Below are positions 17,795-26,589 of a DNA stretch of 41,259 nucleotides, piece by piece. Position 1 is the first letter of the stretch. Each line of letters begins with the position of its first letter. A model generated the notes under the pieces. The model had not been told where the DNA came from. It did no database searches and worked only from the letters and a program-made list of their open reading frames with translations. Both the position numbers and the translations under genes were made by a program. This DNA is from Chloroflexota bacterium (lineage in GTDB: Bacteria; Chloroflexota; Limnocylindria; QHBO01), in assembly GCA_025937875.1 (NCBI GenBank), contig JAICQM010000003.1:1-41259 (forward strand). Direction: 5' to 3'.

Positions 17795-18832
17795 ATGCTC
17801 ACTCGCGACCACGCCTGGGTGGGAACCCTCCACGAGCACGCCATAGACTCGCAGGCGCTGACCGGCAACCCGCTCGGCGATCCGAACGTGCGGCCGCTGT
17901 ACGTGTACACGCCGCCCGCCTACGAGGCGGAACCGCAACGCCGCTTCCCGACCCTGTACGTCATCCAGGGCCTGACCGGCATGGTCGAGATGTGGCGCAA
18001 CCGCAAGCCCTTCCAGCCCACCGTGCTGGAGCGGGTCGACGCGCTGTTCGCCGATCCGGCCACAAGGCCCGCGGTCGTGGTCTACGTCGATGCCTTCACC
18101 GCGCTCGGCGGCAGCCAGTTCCTCGACTCACCGGCCACCGGCCGGTACCACACCTACCTGTGCGACGAGGTCGTGCCGTGGGTCGACGCGCACTACCGCA
18201 CCCTGCCCGGAGCTGCGCATCGCGGCATCGCCGGCAAGAGCTCGGGCGGCTACGGCGCCATGGTCACGCCAATGCTGCGGCCGGACCTGTTCGGAGGGCT
18301 CGCCACCCATGCCGGCGACGCCCTGTTCGAGCACTGTTACTGGCCCGACGTGCGCGCCGCGATCCGCGCCCTGCGTGACGTGTACGACGGCGACTACGAC
18401 GCCTTCTGGACCGATTTCCGTGCCCGGCCCGGCCGACCGAAGCACACGGACGATGCGCTGCTCAACGTATGGGCCATGGCCGCGTGCTATTCGGCCGACG
18501 CCGACGGCACCGTGCGGCTGCCCTGGCATCCCGACGGCCGCATCGACCATGACGTGTGGAACCGCTGGCTGGCCTGGGATCCGGTCCGCATGGCCGCCGT
18601 CCACGGCGAGGCGCTGCGCTCGCTTCGCGCGATCTGGATCGACGCCGGACGCAGTGACGAGTTCTACCTCGATGTTGGCGCCGACGCCTTCGCCGCTGCG
18701 GTGCGTGGGCTCGGGATCGGCGAGCCGACCCTGCACGTCGAGCGCTTCGACGGCACCCACGCCAACCTCGAGTGGCGCTACCCGCTGGCGCTCGCGTTCC
18801 TGTCTGAACGGCTCTCCGCCGGAACCTCGTAG
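17795..18832 (+). CDS. Esterase family alpha/beta hydrolase (enterochelin esterase/Fes-like)
   Basis: RFPTLYVIQGLTG, GIAGKSSGGYGAMVTPMLRPDLFGGLATHAGDA (nucleophile GKSSGG), HANLEWRYPLAL. Confidence 0.85.
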   Translation: MLTRDHAWVGTLHEHAIDSQALTGNPLGDPNVRPLYVYTPPAYEAEPQRRFPTLYVIQGLTGMVEMWRNRKPFQPTVLERVDALFADPATRPAVVVYVDAFTALGGSQFLDSPATGRYHTYLCDEVVPWVDAHYRTLPGAAHRGIAGKSSGGYGAMVTPMLRPDLFGGLATHAGDALFEHCYWPDVRAAIRALRDVYDGDYDAFWTDFRARPGRPKHTDDALLNVWAMAACYSADADGTVRLPWHPDGRIDHDVWNRWLAWDPVRMAAVHGEALRSLRAIWIDAGRSDEFYLDVGADAFAAAVRGLGIGEPTLHVERFDGTHANLEWRYPLALAFLSERLSAGTS

Positions 18833-18942
18833 TCGCCGGTATCGGGCTGCCGGTCGTCGACCTCGGCCGGCCGTTCGGGCTCATGGACGTCGTCCGGCTC
18901 GTCACGGCCGGTGGTGGGCTCGAAGCCACGCGGATCGCTCAT
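18778..18942 (-). CDS. Small acidic, probably disordered hypothetical protein
   Basis: 54-aa MSDPRGFEPTTGRDEPDDVHEPERPAEVDDRQPDTGDYEVPAESRSDRNASASG; overlaps 3' end of the esterase gene by 55 nt. Confidence 0.33.
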   Translation of the reverse strand: MSDPRGFEPTTGRDEPDDVHEPERPAEVDDRQPDTGDYEVPAESRSDRNASASG

Positions 18943-18997
18943 GTCGCGCCGGAGCCGCATCATGCGTGCCTGCCGCCACGGACGGCGGGCAGGCAGT

Positions 18998-19684
18998 CTA
19001 TTCCTCGTAGGGGAGGCCACGTCCCACCGCCGGCCAGCCGGCCGCGAGGATGCGCTGCGCAACCGGCCGGTCCCGGGCCGGTGGATGGTCGGGAGCGATG
19101 AGGACGCCGGCGAGGGCCGGCAGCAGCGGCGCCGGGCCGAATGTCACTGCGACGAGGGAGTCGCCGGCCTGCGGGCCGTCGATGATGCGGAACAGCGTCT
19201 CCTGCGTCGCCGCGTCGTACGTGACCCAGAACGGGTCGGTGCTGGTGATACGGCGGACGGCGGTCCCGGTGCGCAGGCGTGCCGGCGGTGGCGTCTGCGG
19301 CATGGCCGGGGCGCCGGCGAACCACATGCGCCCCACCTGGTGCTCGCGCTCGAGGGTCTCGTTCCACCCCGACCACCACGTCGCATCGCGGGGCGTGGTC
19401 ACGTCGAGGGCCAGGTCGCTCAGCACCACGAGGGCATCCGGGTCGTGGACGATGTCGCGGCAGCGCTCGTCGCAGCCGGGCAGCATGAGACGCGGCAGCT
19501 CGGCGATCGCGAGCCGCGCGCTCAGCCAGCGGCTGAAACGCTCCGGGTCTCGATCGCGGGCAGCGGGGTCGATGAGCGTGAGCACCGTCTCGCCGTGCCG
19601 GATGAGCTCGACCGCGGCGGAAAAGGTCCCATAGCGGTCGTCTCGCTCGGATCGGCGATGCCGGGCTCTGTCCCGGGTGGCCAT
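18998..19684 (-). CDS. Hypothetical protein, no recognised family
   Basis: 228-aa ORF from MATRDRARH; coherent protein-like composition, divergent from the ArsA-like gene. Confidence 0.6.
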   Translation of the reverse strand: MATRDRARHRRSERDDRYGTFSAAVELIRHGETVLTLIDPAARDRDPERFSRWLSARLAIAELPRLMLPGCDERCRDIVHDPDALVVLSDLALDVTTPRDATWWSGWNETLEREHQVGRMWFAGAPAMPQTPPPARLRTGTAVRRITSTDPFWVTYDAATQETLFRIIDGPQAGDSLVAVTFGPAPLLPALAGVLIAPDHPPARDRPVAQRILAAGWPAVGRGLPYEE

Positions 19685-19841
19685 TGAGCCACGATGGAAC
19701 ACCCGCCCGGCGGCAGCGGCAACCCGCCAGATCCGCCCCGCACCGCACCCCACTCCCCAACTGATGGCCCCAACGGCGGTTTGACCCGGTACTACTGGCG
19801 ACGGACGGGCCGCCGGGGCCGTGCCGTGGCAGAATCGCCAT

Positions 19842-21032
19842 GTGCCCCGCATCCTCGTCTACACCGGCAAGGGGGGCGTCGGCAAGACGAGCGTCGCCGC
19901 CGCCACCGCCCTCGCCTGCGCCGACCGTGGCTATCGGACGATCGTCATGTCGACCGATATCGCCCACAGCCTCGGCGACGCCTTCGACCGTCAGCTCGGG
20001 CCGACGCCGCTGGAGATCGTCCCCAACCTGTGGGCCCAGGAGTCTGACGTCTTCTTCAACGTGGCGCGCTACTGGGGCAAGATCCAGGAGTACGCCGCAT
20101 CCGTCCTGCGCTGGCGCGGCCTGGACGACGTCCTGGCCGAGGAGATGACGGTCCTGCCCGGCATGGACGAGGTGGGCAGTCTGCTGTGGATCGCCGACCA
20201 CCACGATTCGGGCGACTACGACGTGGTGGTGGTGGATGCCGCCCCCACGGGTGAGACGTTGCGGCTGCTGTCGCTGCCGGAGGCCGGTCGCTGGTGGATG
20301 GAGAAGGTGGAGCCGCTGGGACGGCGCATCACCAAGCTCACCGGCCCGATCATCCGGCGCGTGATCGGGATGCCGATGCCCGGCGACGCGGTCTTCGACG
20401 CCGGCGAGGAGCTGTTCGCCCGCCTGGAGCACATGCACAGCCTGCTCACCGATCACGACAAGACGTCGGTCCGGGTGGTGCTTACCCTGGAGCAGGTGGT
20501 GATCGCCGAGGCGCAGCGCTCGTTCACGTACTTCCACCTGTACGACTACCCGACCGACCTGGTGGTGGCCAACCGCGTCCTGCCCGACGAGGTCGGCGAG
20601 TACTTCCGCGGCTGGTACGAGGCGCAGCAGCGCTACGGGCCGCTGGTCGAGAAGACGTTCCACCCCATCCCGGTCAGGCAGGCGCCCTACTTCGATCGCG
20701 AGATGGTGGGCGTCGACCTGCTGCGCGAGCTGGCGGCGACCCTCTACGGCGACGAGGACCCGACCACGTTCTTCTACCGTGGCCGGCCATACCGGGTGGC
20801 GCGCGACGGCAGCGAGTTCATCGTCTCGGTCGAGCTCCCATTCACCGAGAAGCGCCAGATCAACCTGTCGCGCCACGGCGACGAGCTCGTCATCGACCTC
20901 GGCACCTGGCGCCGGACACTCGTCCTGCCGCGCCTGCTCGTCGACGTCCCCACCCAGGGAGCGCGATTCGAGGACGGAACCCTCAAGATTCGCTTCGGCA
21001 CCCGCGAACCGGAAGGAGCACCAACCACATGA
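19842..21032 (+). CDS. ArsA/Get3-family ATPase with C-terminal HSP20/alpha-crystallin-like domain (Get3d-like)
   Basis: P-loop GKGGVGKTSVAAATA; DVVVVDAAPTGETLRLLSLP; C-terminal RVARDGSEFIVSVELPFTEKRQINLSRHGDELVIDLGTWRRTLVLP...GTLKIRF. Confidence 0.9.
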   Translation: MPRILVYTGKGGVGKTSVAAATALACADRGYRTIVMSTDIAHSLGDAFDRQLGPTPLEIVPNLWAQESDVFFNVARYWGKIQEYAASVLRWRGLDDVLAEEMTVLPGMDEVGSLLWIADHHDSGDYDVVVVDAAPTGETLRLLSLPEAGRWWMEKVEPLGRRITKLTGPIIRRVIGMPMPGDAVFDAGEELFARLEHMHSLLTDHDKTSVRVVLTLEQVVIAEAQRSFTYFHLYDYPTDLVVANRVLPDEVGEYFRGWYEAQQRYGPLVEKTFHPIPVRQAPYFDREMVGVDLLRELAATLYGDEDPTTFFYRGRPYRVARDGSEFIVSVELPFTEKRQINLSRHGDELVIDLGTWRRTLVLPRLLVDVPTQGARFEDGTLKIRFGTREPEGAPTT

Positions 21033-21325
21033 CCGATCAGCAGACCACCGACCCCCGCACGGCGCAGCTCGAAGCGCGGATCGCCGAGCTCGAGAAGCGC
21101 GTGCCCCGCGAGTCGTCCGGCGGCTCGGGCAAGACGGGATTCGAGACCGCCTTCTGGGCGATGATGCACACCGTCTTCCCGGACGAGGCGCGGAAGCACC
21201 TCAAGGTCGCCGGGCGCGAGCAGCTGCTCGCGGCGCGCGTGTACCTCGACCGATGGATCGCTCGCCTCGACGAGCAGGAGGCGGCAAGCACCAGCCGCCC
21301 GCACGAGAAGATCGACATCGAATAG
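21029..21325 (+). CDS. Small conserved-looking protein coupled to the ArsA-like ATPase
   Basis: 98 aa; ATGA overlap with upstream gene; coiled-coil N-term, FPDEARKHLKVAGREQLLAARVYLDRWIARL. Confidence 0.75.
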   Translation: MTDQQTTDPRTAQLEARIAELEKRVPRESSGGSGKTGFETAFWAMMHTVFPDEARKHLKVAGREQLLAARVYLDRWIARLDEQEAASTSRPHEKIDIE

Positions 21326-21539
21326 CCTCGTCCGGCTCCGATTCGCATCGGGCGGGGCTGGACGGCCACGTCGTGCCCCTCCGTCCCCCCGAGCGTGACC
21401 GGCAGCCACGACCACGCCCCTGCGTGGCCGACGGTCCCGTCGGGTGAGCGGGGCAGCCACTTCTAGGTCGGTAGTCCCGTCCGGCGGGAACCGGCACGCT
21501 GGTCCGGGGAGGTCGAGTGCGCTATCGTCTGGCCTGCTG

Positions 21540-21615
21540 GCGGGAGTAGCTCAGCTGGCAGAGCGGCAGCCTTCCAAGCTGCATGTCGCGGGTTCGATCC
21601 CCGTCTCCCGCTCCA
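21540..21615 (+). tRNA. tRNA-Gly (anticodon TCC), CCA encoded
   Basis: Acceptor GCGGGAG/CTCCCGC, D-arm AGCTCAGCTGGCAGAGC, anticodon stem GCAGC-CTTCCAA-GCTGC, T-arm CGCGGGTTCGATCCCCG. Confidence 0.96.
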
Positions 21616-21732
21616 TCCTCCAGCACGCCCGGCATCGGTCCAGTTGCCGTTGACCGCCGGCGGTACACTCGGACCGGTACCGTCGGCGAGCACCTGAGGC
21701 AAACGCGGCCGGCGGAACGGAGGCCCCGACCG

Positions 21733-22134
21733 ATGGCGCGCATCACGGTCGTCGACGACTACGCCGAGTTCCTGGGCACCATGACCGCCATCCTCGATGG
21801 GCTCGAGGGCCATGCGGTCGCGGCGTTCACCGGCGCCGACACGACCCTGGACGATCTCGTCCGCTCGCAGCCCGACCTGCTCATCGTGGACCTCCACGTC
21901 TTCGATGATCACCAGGCCGGCCTCAGCGTCGACGCGCTGGCCAGCGTCGCTGCGCCGTTGGGCAACGTCCCGATGATCATCTGCTCGGGTGACCTGCAGC
22001 GCCTGCGCGACGGGGACACGCTCCCCCGCGACCACGGTATCTACACCCTCGAGAAGCCGTTCGACGTCGAGGACCTGACCGCGCTGGTCGACCGGGCGCT
22101 CCACGAGGCTGCCCGCAGCCAGGCGTCGGCCTAG
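21733..22134 (+). CDS. Stand-alone response regulator receiver protein
   Basis: ITVVDDYAEFLG, LLIVDLHVFDDHQAG, IICSGD, LEKPFD. Confidence 0.83.
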   Translation: MARITVVDDYAEFLGTMTAILDGLEGHAVAAFTGADTTLDDLVRSQPDLLIVDLHVFDDHQAGLSVDALASVAAPLGNVPMIICSGDLQRLRDGDTLPRDHGIYTLEKPFDVEDLTALVDRALHEAARSQASA

Positions 22135-22208
22135 GGCATCGTCGGGCGGCCGGCAGCATCGGCCGCGGCAGGCGACAATACCGGGCCCCACTGTGAGTCA
22201 GGCGTCGA

Positions 22209-22889
22209 TTGCACTCCCTTCACGCGCGCGACCCCGGGCACGAGCTGCTCGACGGCCCGGCCCTGGACCCCGCGGAGCTGCGGCGCAACCTGCGCGAGAT
22301 GGCACGGCTCAATCGCCTCCCCGGCGGCGTGGGCACCAGCGTGGCCGCCATCCGCGATGCGCTGGACCACGGTGCCGGTGAGGTGCTCGACGTGGGCACC
22401 GGCGGCGGCGACCTCCCGCGACGCCTGCTGCGCGAGCTGCCCGCGGTGCGCGTCACCGCCACCGACGTACGCCCCGAGATCCTGGACCTCGCACGCGCCT
22501 GGAGCCCGCCGGAGGCGCGGCTGCGGCTCGCGGTCGCCGACGCGCGCGCCCTGCCGTTCGACGAGGCCAGCGTCGACGTCGTGCACGCGTCGCTGGTCGT
22601 CCACCACCTGGACGTCACCGAGGCGGTGAGCGCGTTGCGCGAAATGCGCCGCGTCGCGCGCCGGGCCGTGATCGTCAACGACCTGCGCCGCGGAAGGCTC
22701 GCCCACGCGATCACCACGCTCACCGTCCTGGGCCTGACGCACGGGCGCTACACGCGGCACGATGGGGTCCTCTCGTCGCGTCGCGCCTACACCTTGGCCG
22801 AGCTCGACGCACTGGCCGCCGAGGCCGGCCTGCGGGTCATGGCCCGCTCCCCGTCGTTCCTGCCGCGCGTAGTGACGACGTACCGATGA
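22209..22889 (+). CDS. Class I SAM-dependent methyltransferase
   Basis: VLDVGTGGGDLPRRLL, VTATDVRPEILDLAR, ADARALPFDEASVDVVHASLVVHHL; TTG start. Confidence 0.9.
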   Translation: MHSLHARDPGHELLDGPALDPAELRRNLREMARLNRLPGGVGTSVAAIRDALDHGAGEVLDVGTGGGDLPRRLLRELPAVRVTATDVRPEILDLARAWSPPEARLRLAVADARALPFDEASVDVVHASLVVHHLDVTEAVSALREMRRVARRAVIVNDLRRGRLAHAITTLTVLGLTHGRYTRHDGVLSSRRAYTLAELDALAAEAGLRVMARSPSFLPRVVTTYR

Positions 22890-24046
22890 GCACCTTCGAC
22901 TGCGACGTCCTCGTCATCGGGGCCGGCCCGGCCGGGTCGGCCACGGCGGCCGCGCTGGCGCGTGCCGGGCGTGACGTGATGCTCGTCGAGGCCCGGCGCC
23001 ACCCACGCCCCAAGGCGTGCGCCGAATACGCCAGCCCGCGCATCGTCGAGGAGCTCGCCCGGCTCGGCCTTGGCGGGGATGCCTGGCGGCGATACGCAGT
23101 GGCGCTCGACCGGATGCACGTCGTCCGCGACACGCAGCGCGTCCCGATCACGTATCGCGACGGTGACGGGCCGCGGACCGCGTGGGGCCTCGACCGGCTG
23201 GGCTTCGATGCCCTCCTCGCCGAACACGCCGTCGCCTCGGGAGCGCGTCTCCTCGATCGCACGCGGCTGGAGCGGCTCACCGACGGCGTCGCGGTGCTGC
23301 GCACGACCGACGATTCCGTCCACGTCCGCTACCGGTGGCTCGTGGGTGCCGACGGGGCGCGCTCGCGGGTCGCGCGCCAGCTGGGTGTGGAACGGCCGGT
23401 CCGCGCCCCGCGGCGACTGGGCATGGTCGCCCATTACGAGGGGCTTCCCGACCTGGTGACGCACGGGGAGATGCACGTCGGCAGCGGCGCCTACATCGGC
23501 CTCGCTCCCACGCCCGGCGGCGAGCTGAACGTCGGCATGGCGCTGCCGCTGGCGGCGACGACCGGTGCCGCGCTCCGCTTCGACGCGGCGATTGCAGCCC
23601 TGCCCGCCGTGGCCCACAGGCTTGCCGGCCGCCGACGCCTGACGCCGATCCGGGGCGTCGCGCCCATCGGCCACCGCGTGGCCGCGACCGCCGGCGCGGA
23701 CTGGTTGCTGGTCGGCGACGCGGCCGGGTTCGTCGACCCATTCACCGGCGAGGGAATCTACCGTGCCCTGCGCTCCGCGCGTGCCGCCGCGTCGGCCCTG
23801 GCGGCCGGCGATCACGGTGCCGGCCAGCGCTATCGGTCCGCCCGAATCGCCGCCTTCGCCGCCAAGGACTCGCTAACGTGGCTCGTCCAGGGGATGCTCG
23901 CCGCTCCCCCGCTGCTCGGCTACACGCTGCGTCGTCTCGAGCGCCGCCCGGATGCCGCCGCCGCCCTGGGCGCCGCGCTGGGCGACTGCCGCCCTGCCAC
24001 GACGGCGCTGTCGCCGCGTTTTCTGGCCTCGGTCCTGTTGCCGTGA
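22886..24046 (+). CDS. FAD-dependent oxidoreductase, geranylgeranyl-reductase-like
   Basis: DVLVIGAGPAGSATAAALARAG, PRPKACAEYASPRIVEELARLGLG, LLVGDAAGFVDPFTGEGIYRAL. Confidence 0.9.
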   Translation: MSTFDCDVLVIGAGPAGSATAAALARAGRDVMLVEARRHPRPKACAEYASPRIVEELARLGLGGDAWRRYAVALDRMHVVRDTQRVPITYRDGDGPRTAWGLDRLGFDALLAEHAVASGARLLDRTRLERLTDGVAVLRTTDDSVHVRYRWLVGADGARSRVARQLGVERPVRAPRRLGMVAHYEGLPDLVTHGEMHVGSGAYIGLAPTPGGELNVGMALPLAATTGAALRFDAAIAALPAVAHRLAGRRRLTPIRGVAPIGHRVAATAGADWLLVGDAAGFVDPFTGEGIYRALRSARAAASALAAGDHGAGQRYRSARIAAFAAKDSLTWLVQGMLAAPPLLGYTLRRLERRPDAAAALGAALGDCRPATTALSPRFLASVLLP

Positions 24047-24489
24047 AAAGCCGATTGGCGGTCCGCATGCGGGCGCCCATCGAGGTCATCTTCCCGCTGG
24101 CCGCCGACGTCGAACGCTGGCCGGAGCGCCTGGCCCACTATCGCTTCGTGCGCCGGGTGGCCGATCCGAACGGCGAGCGCCGGTTCGCGATGGGCGCCCG
24201 CCGCGGCCCGATCCCGGTGCGCTGGGAAGCCGTCCAGCGGCCGATGCCCGACGCACGCCGCATCGAGTTCGTCCATACCGGCGGCGTCACGCGTGGCATG
24301 CGCGTGGCCTGGACGTTCACGCCGGAGCCCGACGGTGTGACGCTGGTGGCCATCGAGCACGAGCTGGAGCTCGCCTGGCCCGTCCTCGGCCATTTCGCCG
24401 CCGAGCGGGTCATCGGCCCGCAGTTCATCGAGCCCATCGCCCACCGAACGCTCCGGCGCATCCGCGATCTGGCGGAGGCTGACGCATGA
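24043..24489 (+). CDS. SRPBCC (START/polyketide cyclase-like) protein
   Basis: RMRAPIEVIFPLAADVERWPERLAHYRFVRRV...GVTLVAIEHELELAWPVLG...; GTGA overlap with upstream gene. Confidence 0.82.
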   Translation: MKSRLAVRMRAPIEVIFPLAADVERWPERLAHYRFVRRVADPNGERRFAMGARRGPIPVRWEAVQRPMPDARRIEFVHTGGVTRGMRVAWTFTPEPDGVTLVAIEHELELAWPVLGHFAAERVIGPQFIEPIAHRTLRRIRDLAEADA

Positions 24490-25718
24490 GGCGGGTGGTG
24501 ATCACCGGCATCGGCGCGGTGACCCCCATCGGCCACGGCGCAGACGGGCTGGCGGCGGGGGTGCGCCGCAATCGGTCGGCGGTGCGTACGATCGACCGCT
24601 TCGACGCCTCGCCATTTCCGTCCCGCATCGCGGCCCAGATCGACGATTTCGTCCCGGCCGATCATCTCGACGCGCGCCGCGCGCGGCGCCTCGACCGGTT
24701 CAGCGCCCTCGCCGTCGCCGCCGCGCGGATGGCCGCCGAGCACGCCGGCCTGCCGATCGCCAACGGGCGTGCCGATCGCACCGGGACGTGGATCGGGTCC
24801 GCGCTGGGGGGCGTCGCCTTCGGGGAGGAGCAGCACGCGGCGTACGTCGCCCGCGGCGTGCGGGGCGTATCGCCCACCCTCGCCACCGCGGTGTTCGGCG
24901 GCGCCGGTGCCAGCAACGTGGCGATCGACCTCGGGATCCGAGGACCGGCGATCGGCAACGCCAACTCCTGTGCCTCGGGTGCGGTGGCCATCGGCCAGGC
25001 CTTCGATGCCGTGCGTGGCGGCACCGTCGACCAGGCCCTGGCCGGCGGTGCGGAGGCGCCGCTGGCACCCCTCACCTTCGGCGCGTTCGCGATGATCCGC
25101 GTCCTGTCGCAACGCAACGACGACCCAGCGACCGCGTCCCGACCGTTCGACGTGGCTCGCGACGGCTTCGTGATGGGCGAGGGCGCGGCGATCCTGGTCC
25201 TGGAGACGCTGGAGGCCGCCGAGCGCCGCGGGGCGACCATCCTGGCCGAGATCCTCGGCTTCGGCGCCTCGACCGATGCACATCACCTGACCGCGCCGCT
25301 GCCGTCCGGGGCGGCGGCCGCGGCCGCCATCCGCTCCGCCCTGGCCGTGGCGGAGCGCGACGCGAGTGACGTCGGCTACGTCAACGCGCACGCCTCGAGC
25401 ACGCCGCTCAACGAAGTGGCCGAGGCGCGCGCCCTGCACCTCGCGCTGGGCCCCGGTGCCGGCGACATCCCGGTCTCGGGTACCAAGGGCCTCTACGGCC
25501 ACGCGCTCGGGGCCAGCGGCGCCATCGAGGCCGCGATCACCGCCATGGCGCTGCGCGACGGCGAGCTGCCGGGCACGTGCAACCTCGTGACCCCAGATCC
25601 CGAGCTGGGCCTCAACGTCCTGCGCGAGGCGATCCATGCCCTGCCGTCGACGGTGATCTCGACCTCATTCGGCTTCGGTGGCATGAACGCCGCGCTGGTC
25701 CTCGGCCGGGTTGACTGA
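24486..25718 (+). CDS. Beta-ketoacyl-ACP synthase family (KAS II-like)
   Basis: ITGIGAVTPIG; active-site Cys NANSCASGAVAIG; His NAHASSTPLNEVAEA; His GTKGLYGHALGASGAIEA; ATGA overlap. Confidence 0.93.
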   Translation: MRRVVITGIGAVTPIGHGADGLAAGVRRNRSAVRTIDRFDASPFPSRIAAQIDDFVPADHLDARRARRLDRFSALAVAAARMAAEHAGLPIANGRADRTGTWIGSALGGVAFGEEQHAAYVARGVRGVSPTLATAVFGGAGASNVAIDLGIRGPAIGNANSCASGAVAIGQAFDAVRGGTVDQALAGGAEAPLAPLTFGAFAMIRVLSQRNDDPATASRPFDVARDGFVMGEGAAILVLETLEAAERRGATILAEILGFGASTDAHHLTAPLPSGAAAAAAIRSALAVAERDASDVGYVNAHASSTPLNEVAEARALHLALGPGAGDIPVSGTKGLYGHALGASGAIEAAITAMALRDGELPGTCNLVTPDPELGLNVLREAIHALPSTVISTSFGFGGMNAALVLGRVD

Positions 25719-25754
25719 GGCCGGGCACGGGTCCTGCACCGAGCTGAACAGCAG

Positions 25755-26393
25755 ATGACGACCGATATCCAGCCACCACGGGGCCTGACCGCGTCCGATG
25801 ACGACGTCGCGTTCGTGGCGTGGACGGTTTGCGTTCCGCACGGGCGTGACTTCAACTGCGCCGACCTCGAGCACCACGCGCCGCTGCCGAGAATCGGCGA
25901 CGCGGTGGAGTACATCGACGAGGCCGGCCAGCGCCACTGGTACCGGGTGCGCGACGTCGTGCACACCATCCAATCGGCCGCTGACACGCGCCCAACGGTC
26001 GCGGAGGGCGGTGGGTCGCCGAACAGCACCCCCCGCGACCGCGGGCCGGCGGAGGCGCCAGCCAGCACGGGCCAGGTTCGCGCCGGCCTGCCGCGGGTCT
26101 ACCTGCAACCTACCGATCCCCCGCAGCTAGGAGAGATGATGAGCGACAACGACGAGCGCGAGCGACCCGACGCGGGCGCCTACATCGGTCGCAAGCCGGA
26201 GTTCGCCAGCGAGACGATCCCGGGCGGGGTGCGTCCCGACGACGAGCGGGTCGCCGCCGGCGACACGCAATCGAGCGGGGCCGGGAGCGCCGACGAGCGC
26301 AGCCAGGGCGGTGACGACGAGCCGCCCGGTGGGCACCGCGAGGGTCCGCAGGCGGGTGACGATGACGTGCGGGAGGCCGGTAAGGACCGCTGA
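25755..26393 (+). CDS. Hypothetical protein; C-terminal ~85 aa resembles a stand-alone small acidic protein with its own start
   Basis: 212-aa ORF; internal AGGAG (26129-26133) then ATG 26139 (MSDNDERERPDAGAYIGRKPEFASETIPGGVRPDDERV). Confidence 0.55.
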   Translation: MTTDIQPPRGLTASDDDVAFVAWTVCVPHGRDFNCADLEHHAPLPRIGDAVEYIDEAGQRHWYRVRDVVHTIQSAADTRPTVAEGGGSPNSTPRDRGPAEAPASTGQVRAGLPRVYLQPTDPPQLGEMMSDNDERERPDAGAYIGRKPEFASETIPGGVRPDDERVAAGDTQSSGAGSADERSQGGDDEPPGGHREGPQAGDDDVREAGKDR

Positions 26394-26403
26394 TCCCGGC
26401 CCT

Positions 26404-26589
26404 TCAGCCGCCGGTGACGATGATCAGCAGGAGCAGCACCAGGCAGAACGCGCCAGCCATCACGCCCACCCACCACATCGTGTTCAGCCGCCATCCCTCG
26501 CGCAGGTCCCTGGCCAGCAACTCGTCCATCGCCTGCTCGAGCTCCCGCTGACGCTCCTTGCGCTCGGCCGCAAGCTTGTCGCTGGTCAC
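26404..26589 (-). CDS. Small single-TM protein
   Basis: 61 aa, VTSDKLAAERKERQRELEQAMDELLARDLREGWRLNTMWWVGVMAGAFCLVLLLLIIVTGG; GTGA overlap with upstream gene. Confidence 0.68.
   Translation of the reverse strand: MTSDKLAAERKERQRELEQAMDELLARDLREGWRLNTMWWVGVMAGAFCLVLLLLIIVTGG

Noticed and set aside
18960-20876. 638-aa - strand ORF
   Set aside because: Mostly antisense to the ArsA-like ATPase and out of frame with the 18998-19684 protein; no motifs.
19842-21032. Arsenic-resistance locus based on the ArsA homologue
   Set aside because: No arsB/arsC/arsR/arsD neighbours and no ArsA cysteine site; Get3d-like function is the better reading.
24138-25637. 499-aa - strand ORF
   Set aside because: Antisense to SRPBCC and ketosynthase genes, shadow-frame composition.
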